Assembly: GCF_001551835.1 (NCBI RefSeq)
Contig: NZ_LODL01000005.1
Span: forward strand, 62,001-126,000
Length of the DNA: 64,000 nt
Direction: 5' to 3'
Source: Dechloromonas denitrificans
GTDB lineage: Bacteria; Pseudomonadota; Gammaproteobacteria; Burkholderiales; Rhodocyclaceae
Below, one piece after another: positions 58,219 through 64,000 of this stretch; position 1 is the stretch's first letter; each line of letters begins with the position of its first letter. A program made the position numbers and the translations under genes. Below the pieces are notes generated by a model. That model made no database searches and was not told the DNA's origin. It saw nothing but the letters and a program-made list of their open reading frames with translations.

Positions 58219-58854
58219 ATGCCTGACAGTTTTCCGACCCTCTCTGTTGTTGAAACCCGTGTTCTCGCCACGCTGGTCGAGAAGCAGCGGACAGTGCCGG
58301 ATACCTATCCGATGTCGCTGAATGCGCTGGCCGCAGGCTGCAACCAGAAGACGAGCCGCAACCCGGTGCTGGAACTCGGGGAATCCGACATCCTGCAAGC
58401 GATCGATAGCCTGAAAGAGGCCCGGCTGGTTAGCGAAGTCAGCGGTAGCCGGGTGCCGCGTTTTGCCCATCAGTTCGAGCGCGTGCTCGGCGTGCCGACC
58501 CAGGCTTCGGCCCTGATCACGGTGTTGATGCTGCGCGGGCCGCAAACGGCCGGTGAATTGCGGCTGAATTGCGAGCGCCTGCACAAATTCGCCGACATCT
58601 CGTCGGTCGAAGCCTTTCTCGAGGAACTGGCGAGCCGCCCCGAGGGCGGCCTAGTCCTTGAACTGCCACGCCTGCCCGGCGCCCGCGAGAACCGCTGGAC
58701 GCACTTGCTGAGCGGCCAGCCGGCCATCGAGCAAGCGCCGGCCAGCGTTTCCGGTTCGCGTTCGGAAATCGAAGAACTGCGCACGCGCGTCGCGGCACTG
58801 GAAAACGAAGTGGGCGAATTGCGGGCAGCGCTTGAGCGCGTGCTGGCTGGCTGA
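58219..58854 (+). CDS. YceH-family protein (DUF480)
   Basis: A 211-residue protein of two winged-helix domains (SVVETRVLATLVEKQRTVPDTYPMSLNALAAGCNQKTSRNPV; RGPQTAGELRLNCERLHKF) plus a C-terminal coiled coil (EELRTRVAALENEVGELRAALERV). The family is conserved in proteobacteria, and its function is unknown. ATG 58219 matches the family start MPDSFPTLS; in-frame starts at 58171 and 58195 are possible. Its stop overlaps the ATG of a 29-codon frame that leads into the DnaJ-like gene. Confidence 0.92.
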   Translation: MPDSFPTLSVVETRVLATLVEKQRTVPDTYPMSLNALAAGCNQKTSRNPVLELGESDILQAIDSLKEARLVSEVSGSRVPRFAHQFERVLGVPTQASALITVLMLRGPQTAGELRLNCERLHKFADISSVEAFLEELASRPEGGLVLELPRLPGARENRWTHLLSGQPAIEQAPASVSGSRSEIEELRTRVAALENEVGELRAALERVLAG

Positions 58855-58943
58855 TGGCAAAGCCGAGTTTGGACTGGGGCAAAACGCCTTTCGCTCCGCA
58901 AGGCGAAGGCAGCTTGCCGGCCCGTCGCCATGGTGACAAATAA
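58854..58943 (+). CDS. Possible 29-residue microprotein between yceH and the DnaJ-like gene
   Basis: The ATG overlaps the yceH stop (TGATG) and the TAA is directly followed by the GTG of the J-domain gene. The product starts MAKPSLDWGKTPFAPQGEG and ends ARRHGDK: small, polar and probably unstructured. There is no own ribosome site, so it would depend on coupling. Its last codons contain the ribosome site (GGTGA) of the next gene. It may be a coupling ORF, not a functional peptide. Confidence 0.4.
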   Translation: MAKPSLDWGKTPFAPQGEGSLPARRHGDK

Positions 58944-59960
58944 GTGAGCGCAATCGATCCCTACGCCATTCTCGGCGTTTCGCCTGAAGCCGGTCCGGCC
59001 GAATGGAAGCGAGCCTATCGCCGGCTGGCCATGCGCTGGCATCCGGACCGCAGCGATCATCCGGAGGCGACCGAGCGTTTCAAGGAGATTCGCGCCGCCT
59101 ACGACCAGCTTGCTGCGGTCGACCTGCCGGAAGAGGCAAAAACCGAGGCTGAGGAAACCGAGGCCAGCAGTCCGGAGCCCGAAGAAACGGTCGCCCGTGC
59201 CGCCGACATCCGCCTCAATCTGGAACTGGATCTGGAGGAAGCGGCCAGCGGTTGCCGCAAGACCATTCGCTATACCCGCGGCAAGGCCTGTCCGACCTGC
59301 GAGGGGAGCGGCGAGTCCGGGTTTGCCCGTACCCGCTTTTGCGAAGCCTGCCACGGCAGCGGCCGGGTACGCGATGCCCAGCGTGTCCTGTTGCCGTGCG
59401 AGGCCTGTGCCGGGCGCGGATTCTTCAGCGAGCGCATTTGCCCCGGCTGTTCGGGCAGCGGCCGCGAACTGGCCGAGGTCAGCCTGGAAATCACCGTGCC
59501 GCCCGGCATGCTGGCCGGCGACGAGCTGCGCCTGGCCGGGCAGGGCGAGCCGGGCGATGGCGAACTGCTGCCGGGCGATCTCTACCTGACGCTGATTCTC
59601 CGTTCGCACCCGCTCTATCAGTTGCGCGGGCGCGATCTGCATTTCCGGATGCCGGTCAGTGCGCTGGCCTTGATTGCCGGTGGCGACGTCGAATTGCCGT
59701 CGCTGGCCGGGCCGTTCATTCAGGCGCTGGATGCCGGTAGTGCCGAAACGCGAAGCCTGTGCCTGGCCGGCAAGGGGTATCCCGGGCGAGGCAGGAATCC
59801 GGTCGGTGATCTGCTGGTCGAGCTGACCCCGGTGTTTCCCGCCCGGCTCAGTGTTCGCCAGCGCAAACTGCTGTTGCAGGCCAATGCCGCCCTGCTCGAC
59901 GATATCGAGGCGGCACTGCCGGATATTCTGGCTTGGCGGCAGGCCAACGGGCTTGCCTAA
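58944..59960 (+). CDS. DnaJ-type (class A-like) co-chaperone
   Basis: A 338-residue J-domain protein. The J domain at residues 1-65 has the essential HPD in RLAMRWHPDRSDHPEATERF. An acidic Glu-rich linker replaces the usual Gly/Phe region. A zinc-finger domain with four CxxCxGxG repeats follows (CPTCEGSG, CEACHGSG, CEACAGRG, CPGCSGSG), then substrate-binding beta domains (LEITVPPGMLAGDELRLAGQGEPG). It is shorter than E. coli DnaJ (376) and not next to dnaK, so it is probably an extra paralogue. The start is GTG 58944 with GGTGA seven bases upstream. Confidence 0.92.
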   Translation: MSAIDPYAILGVSPEAGPAEWKRAYRRLAMRWHPDRSDHPEATERFKEIRAAYDQLAAVDLPEEAKTEAEETEASSPEPEETVARAADIRLNLELDLEEAASGCRKTIRYTRGKACPTCEGSGESGFARTRFCEACHGSGRVRDAQRVLLPCEACAGRGFFSERICPGCSGSGRELAEVSLEITVPPGMLAGDELRLAGQGEPGDGELLPGDLYLTLILRSHPLYQLRGRDLHFRMPVSALALIAGGDVELPSLAGPFIQALDAGSAETRSLCLAGKGYPGRGRNPVGDLLVELTPVFPARLSVRQRKLLLQANAALLDDIEAALPDILAWRQANGLA

Positions 59961-60137
59961 CCAAGATTTGCGGCATTTGGACGGCAACGGGGGGCGGGTA
60001 TTCCCGAAGTCGCTGTCATGCGATTTACCGATATAGTGCCTTAGCGCCAGGGTATATCCGCTGACCATAAATTGCCGATCTCCCTGGTGTCGACCGGCCG
60101 TGCCGGTCTGTTCGCTTGCCCACCAAAGGAGATCTCA

Positions 60138-60611
60138 ATGAATACAAAAAAGAAGCTGTTCGCCGCCGGCCTGCTGCTGGCCACCTCGCTGGCCGCCCAG
60201 GCCCAGTTGGTCGACAAGAAGGCGCTGACCCTGGCTGAAGCGCGCAAGGCGATGGCCGCGGCCACCGCCGAGGCCAAGAACAATGGCTGGAATGTGGTGA
60301 TTGTCGTCGCCGACGATGCCGGTTATCCGCTGACCATCGACCGTCTCGATAATGCTCAGCGGCCCAGCGTTGATATTTCGATCGGCAAGGCAAGGACTGC
60401 GGCACTCTTCCGCCGTCCGAGCGGGGCGCTGGAAGAAGCCATCAACAAGGGCCGGCCGGCGCTGCTTTCGGTCGACGGCCAGGTTTTCCTGCAGGGCGGG
60501 GTGCCGATCATCGTCAATGGCGACGTGATCGGCGCGGTCGGCGTTTCCGGTGTCCGGGCCGACCAGGACGAACAGGTCGCCATGGCCGGGGCCAAGGCGG
60601 TCAGCCGCTAA
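60138..60611 (+). CDS. Periplasmic HbpS/GlcG-family (heme-binding) protein
   Basis: A 157-residue protein with a signal peptide (KKLFAAGLLLATSLAAQAQ) and a GlcG/HbpS domain: LTLAEARKAMAAATAEAKNNGWNVVIVVADDAGYPL, KARTAALFRRPSG and the Gly-rich GGVPIIVNGDVIGAVGVSGVRADQDEQVA. Family members bind heme or corrinoid cofactors or small ligands; the function here is not known. A strong AAAGGAG precedes ATG 60138. Monocistronic, convergent with the next gene. Confidence 0.9.
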   Translation: MNTKKKLFAAGLLLATSLAAQAQLVDKKALTLAEARKAMAAATAEAKNNGWNVVIVVADDAGYPLTIDRLDNAQRPSVDISIGKARTAALFRRPSGALEEAINKGRPALLSVDGQVFLQGGVPIIVNGDVIGAVGVSGVRADQDEQVAMAGAKAVSR

Positions 60612-60640
60612 GCGACGATGGTCGGCTGCGTCTGGCCGGT

Positions 60641-61012
60641 CTAGGCCTCTTCGGCATCCTGCGGGCGGCACAGGATGCCGTTGTCGCGCAGCCAGGCCTT
60701 GTAGGCTTTCATCACCGGCCGCGAAATCATCGTTTCGGCGAGCAAGCGCTTTTCGTAGATGAACATGGCCAGCGCCTCATCCATTGCCGTCCGTGCCTGC
60801 TCGATCAGGGCGTGGTATTCCTCGCCGATCAGCTTACCCGGGCGGTTTTTCACGACGTCGTAGAGGCAGCCGATGACTACCTTGTCGTGCTCGTTCATCT
60901 TGCACTTGCCGTCGAGAATCTTGAGCATGACGGTGGTCGTGCAGTCGATGTGCACGGGATCGACGAGGTGTTGCCCGGCCCAGCGGGCAGCGTGCTCAAT
61001 GCTGTAGTTCAT
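60641..61012 (-). CDS. Conserved-looking hypothetical protein, 123 residues
   Basis: A soluble, mostly helical protein (MNYSIEHAARWAGQHLVDPVHI) with a Cys/Lys cluster (LDGKCKMNEHDKVVIGCLYDV). It has no signal peptide, membrane helix or domain I recognise. ATG 61012 was chosen as the start of the compact frame; a longer in-frame reading would run back over the upstream gene. It lies about 60 bases downstream of the next hypothetical gene and 29 bases before the convergent HbpS-type gene stop. Confidence 0.75.
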   Translation of the reverse strand: MNYSIEHAARWAGQHLVDPVHIDCTTTVMLKILDGKCKMNEHDKVVIGCLYDVVKNRPGKLIGEEYHALIEQARTAMDEALAMFIYEKRLLAETMISRPVMKAYKAWLRDNGILCRPQDAEEA

Positions 61013-61073
61013 GCTCTGTCTGTTTTCCCACAATTGGCTGACCGAGCTTCCGGTCAAGCAATAAGAAAGCCAG

Positions 61074-61616
61074 TCAGGCCTTGGGTGCGGGGTTGAATTT
61101 ATAGCGTTTTGGCAGGTCGACCGCAGCAATGGTCTGTACGGGCAGTCCTTGCCAGGCGATGTCGCCCTGGCCGCTTTCCAGCAAGGCGATGAAGGCCGGG
61201 TCGTCCACTGCTTGGCCATCCGGTGTTCGGCATTCGGTCAGAACCCGGGGCAGATCGCGGTCGTCGAGCAGGCCGATGCCGAGTTCCGTCTCCAGCAGCA
61301 GGTTGCCGTCCTCGTCGAGGTAAATGGCCTTGACGGTGCCGGTCGCCTGGCCGGTGTGGCTGAGGAAGCAGTCGGCTTCGCGGCGAAAAACCCAGGGGGT
61401 GTAGGCCAGCGCAACGAAAACCCGTTGCGGGCCATTCTGCACAAACCAGCAGCCTGATTCGTCACAACCGTACTGTCGGTTGATGAATTGAATCAGGCCG
61501 CTGTGCGTGACGCGCTCTCCCTGCAGGCGCCAGTCGCCCCGCCGGTCGAGCGACAACCAGTCGTAACAGGCGGGGACGTTGGGCCACTTGGCGATGGCAG
61601 AGAGATCGACGGTCAT
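61074..61616 (-). CDS. Hypothetical protein downstream of gcvP, 180 residues
   Basis: A soluble beta-rich protein (LAIAKWPNVPACYDWLSLDRRG-like start; VFVALAYTPWVFRREADCFLSHTGQ in the middle). Trp and Tyr are frequent, and the start codon overlaps the gcvP stop by one base, so it is translated with gcvP. I do not recognise a characterised domain; similar proteins beside gcvP in betaproteobacteria are annotated only as conserved hypotheticals, as far as I recall. Confidence 0.8.
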   Translation of the reverse strand: MTVDLSAIAKWPNVPACYDWLSLDRRGDWRLQGERVTHSGLIQFINRQYGCDESGCWFVQNGPQRVFVALAYTPWVFRREADCFLSHTGQATGTVKAIYLDEDGNLLLETELGIGLLDDRDLPRVLTECRTPDGQAVDDPAFIALLESGQGDIAWQGLPVQTIAAVDLPKRYKFNPAPKA

Positions 61617-64000
61617 CAGTCGGCGTACGCTTCCATCGGCGGGCAGGCGCAGTTCAGGTTGCGGTCGCCATAGACATCGTCAATGCGATTGACGCTCGGC
61701 CAGAACTTGTTGGCCGCCACCCAGGCGAGCGGGAAGACGGCTTGCTGGCGGCTGTACGGATGCTTCCAGTCGGCATCGATGACGTCCGCCTGGGAATGCG
61801 GGGCATTCTTCAGCGGATTGTTGTCGGCCGTCCAGACGCCATTTTCGATCTGGCGGATTTCCTCGCGAATGCTGATCAGGGCCGCAATGAAGCGGTCCAG
61901 TTCGGCTTTCGATTCGGATTCCGTCGGCTCGACCATGATCGTGCCGGCGACCGGGAAGGACACCGTCGGCGCATGGAAACCGTAGTCCATCAGGCGCTTG
62001 GCGATGTCGATCTCGGCGATGCCGGTCGCCGCCTTGATCGGGCGAATGTCGAGGATGCACTCGTGGGCGACGCGGCCATTCTTACCGGTATAGAGCACCG
62101 GGTAATGGGCGTTCAGCTGTTGCGCGACGTAGTTGGCGTTGAGGATGGCCACTTGCGTCGCCTTCTTGACGCCGGCGCCGCCGAGCATCGCCATGTACAT
62201 CCAGGAAATGGTCAGGATCGAGGCCGAACCGAAGGGGGCGGCGGACACCGCGCCCTGGCCGGCATTGACGCGGTTGGCGTCGCCGGTCGGCTGGACAGCG
62301 TGGTCGGCCATGAACGGTGCCAGATGCGCCTTCAGGCCGATCGGACCCATGCCCGGTCCGCCGCCGCCGTGCGGGATGGCGAAGGTCTTGTGCAGGTTCA
62401 TGTGGCTGACGTCGGCACCGATGAAGCCGGGCGAGGTCAGGCCAACCTGGGCGTTGAGGTTGGCGCCGTCCATATACACTTGGCCACCATTGGCATGGAC
62501 GATGGCGCAGATGTCCTTGACCGCTTCCTCGAACACGCCGTGCGTGGACGGGTAGGTGATCATCAGGCAGGCGAGGTCGTCCTTGTGCTCTTCGGCCTTG
62601 GCCTTGAGGTCGCTGACGTCCACGTTGCCGTTTTCGTCGCAATCGACGACGACGACCTTCATGTTGGCCATCTGGGCGGTCGCCGGGTTGGTGCCGTGCG
62701 CCGATTTCGGGATCAGGCAGACGTTGCGGTGTTCTTCGCCGCGACTGGCGTGGTAGCGGTCGATGGCGACCAGGCCGGCGTACTCGCCTTGGGCGCCGGA
62801 GTTCGGCTGCATGCAGATGGCGTCAAAACCGGTGACGGTCTTCAGCCATTCGGTCAGGCCGGCGATCATTTCCAGATAGCCGACCGCCTGGTCACGCGGC
62901 GCGAAGGGGTGCAGGCCGCCGAATTCCGGCCAGGTGACCGGGATCATCTCGCTGGTCGCATTCAGCTTCATGGTACAGGAGCCAAGCGAGATCATCGAGT
63001 GGTCGAGGGCCAGGTCCTTGTTCTGCAGCGACTTCAGGTAGCGCAGCATCTCGTGTTCGGTGTGATGCGTGTTGAACACCGGGTGCTGCAGCACGGCGTC
63101 GCTGCGGATCAGTTCGGCCGGCAGGGTCGGATCAGCCGCAGCCACCTGGGCGTCGATCAGGTCCAGGTCGAGCGTGACCTGGCTGATCAGCTTGAACAGC
63201 GTCGCGACGTCGTGGCGGCTGGTCGTTTCGTCGAAGGAAACACCGAGCACGCCGGCCGAGACGCGGCGCAGGTTGTAGCCGGCGGCCAGCGCATCGTGAT
63301 AAACCGTTTCGGCACGGGCGCCGAGGTCGAAATGCACGGTGTCGTAGAATTGCTTGGTCAGCAAGGTGACGCCGGCCCGCTTCAGGCCTTCGGCCAGAAT
63401 GGCGGTCAGGCGGTGGATACGGCCGGCAATGGTGCGCAGGCCTTCGGCGCCGTGATAGACGGCGTACATGCCGGCCATATTGGCGAGCAAAACCTGCGAG
63501 GTACAGATGTTGGAGTTGGCCTTCTCGCGGCGAATGTGCTGCTCGCGGGTCTGCAGCGTCATGCGGTAGGCGGTGTTGCCGCGGGCATCCTTCGAGACGC
63601 CGATGATGCGGCCCGGCATCGAGCGGACGAAGGCTTCGCGGGTGGCGAAGAAGGCGGCGTGCGGGCCGCCGAAGCCCATCGGGATGCCGAAGCGCTGGCT
63701 GGAGCCGAGCGCGATGTCGGCGCCCATGGTGCCGGGCGACTTGAGCAGGAGCAGCGCCATCAGGTCGCTGGCGACGGCTACCGTGGCGCCCTTGGCCTTG
63801 AGGCTGGCGATGAGGGCGCTCAGGTCGCGCACTTCGCCGTTGTCGTTCGGGTACTGGAGCAGGGCGCCGAAGAATTCTTCGTCTTTTACCGTGTCGACCC
63901 CAGGGCCAGCCGTTGTTTCTGTGGTCGCAGCAATCACCAATTCGAAGCCAAAATAGCCGGCCCGGGTCTTGACGACGTCGATGGTCTGCGGGAAGCAGGC
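61616..64000 (-). CDS. gcvP: Glycine dehydrogenase (decarboxylating), P protein, N-terminus outside the window
   Basis: PLP enzyme of the glycine cleavage system. It decarboxylates glycine and loads the aminomethyl group on lipoyl-GcvH. The frame runs open to the right edge (794 residues seen of about 960); the edge codes [15 protein letters not shown]. The PLP-binding Lys is in [19 protein letters not shown], and other core segments are [43 protein letters not shown] and STHGVFEE. The gcvT and gcvH genes are expected beyond the window. The C-terminal tail and stop overlap the start of the 180-residue gene. Confidence 0.97.
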   Translation of the reverse strand, partial: ACFPQTIDVVKTRAGYFGFELVIAATTETTAGPGVDTVKDEEFFGALLQYPNDNGEVRDLSALIASLKAKGATVAVASDLMALLLLKSPGTMGADIALGSSQRFGIPMGFGGPHAAFFATREAFVRSMPGRIIGVSKDARGNTAYRMTLQTREQHIRREKANSNICTSQVLLANMAGMYAVYHGAEGLRTIAGRIHRLTAILAEGLKRAGVTLLTKQFYDTVHFDLGARAETVYHDALAAGYNLRRVSAGVLGVSFDETTSRHDVATLFKLISQVTLDLDLIDAQVAAADPTLPAELIRSDAVLQHPVFNTHHTEHEMLRYLKSLQNKDLALDHSMISLGSCTMKLNATSEMIPVTWPEFGGLHPFAPRDQAVGYLEMIAGLTEWLKTVTGFDAICMQPNSGAQGEYAGLVAIDRYHASRGEEHRNVCLIPKSAHGTNPATAQMANMKVVVVDCDENGNVDVSDLKAKAEEHKDDLACLMITYPSTHGVFEEAVKDICAIVHANGGQVYMDGANLNAQVGLTSPGFIGADVSHMNLHKTFAIPHGGGGPGMGPIGLKAHLAPFMADHAVQPTGDANRVNAGQGAVSAAPFGSASILTISWMYMAMLGGAGVKKATQVAILNANYVAQQLNAHYPVLYTGKNGRVAHECILDIRPIKAATGIAEIDIAKRLMDYGFHAPTVSFPVAGTIMVEPTESESKAELDRFIAALISIREEIRQIENGVWTADNNPLKNAPHSQADVIDADWKHPYSRQQAVFPLAWVAANKFWPSVNRIDDVYGDRNLNCACPPMEAYAD

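Overview
The window looks like a chromosomal segment of a betaproteobacterium, most likely a Rhodocyclales member close to Dechloromonas/Azonexus. This is inferred from recalled protein resemblance and gene order, not from a search. Supporting order includes thrS-infC-rpmI-rplT-pheS-pheT-ihfA-merR, surE-pcm-nlpD-rpoS, a beta-oxidation operon, and the start of a gcvP locus. GC is fairly high, so many long open frames antisense to real genes are shadows. I see no insertion sequences, prophage or CRISPR.

Layout. 1-7.6 kb: a 5'-truncated tRNA-Val, then the translation operon (thrS, infC with a rare AUA start, rpmI, rplT, pheST, ihfA, MerR regulator) and tRNA-Pro. 7.7-11.3 kb: an H-NS-like gene and the tightly overlapping surE-pcm-nlpD-rpoS stress operon. 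11.3-17.5 kb: a secreted caspase-like/MORN protein, then on the minus strand moxR-DUF58-transglutaminase-mltB. 17.6-20.0 kb: a histone-deacetylase-family gene, lysC and tRNA-Ser. 20.2-27.3 kb: a fatty-acid activation and beta-oxidation operon, followed by a soluble PAS sensor kinase and a NarL-type regulator (to 29.2 kb).

29.2-49.7 kb is the accessory-looking part. A minus-strand chain of nine closely spaced genes encodes a Rieske ferredoxin, a Usp-hemerythrin fusion, a quinone oxidoreductase, a TauD/TfdA-type dioxygenase, a BKACE beta-keto-acid cleavage enzyme, two MFS transporters, a small hydrolase and a DsbA-like protein. It diverges from a MalT-like ATP-binding LuxR regulator. That regulator is followed by a plus-strand operon: DUF1302, DUF1329, YCF48-like, RND/MMPL transporter, YeiH-type transporter and a two-subunit CoA-transferase. 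I infer that the two arms form one uptake and catabolic module. BKACE would release acetoacetate, the CoA-transferase would activate it, and thiolase would cleave it. C-run/G-run inverted repeats occur upstream of both the regulator and the operon and are candidate operators.

49.8-64 kb holds mixed genes: an outer-membrane beta-barrel, a glycine-zipper protein, a PHA-synthase-like DUF3141 protein paired with a phosphotransacylase, a GNAT acetyltransferase, several small hypothetical proteins, GIY-YIG and RNase D-like nucleases, YceH, a DnaJ-type chaperone preceded by a possible 29-codon ORF, a periplasmic HbpS/GlcG protein, two hypothetical genes, and gcvP running off the right edge.
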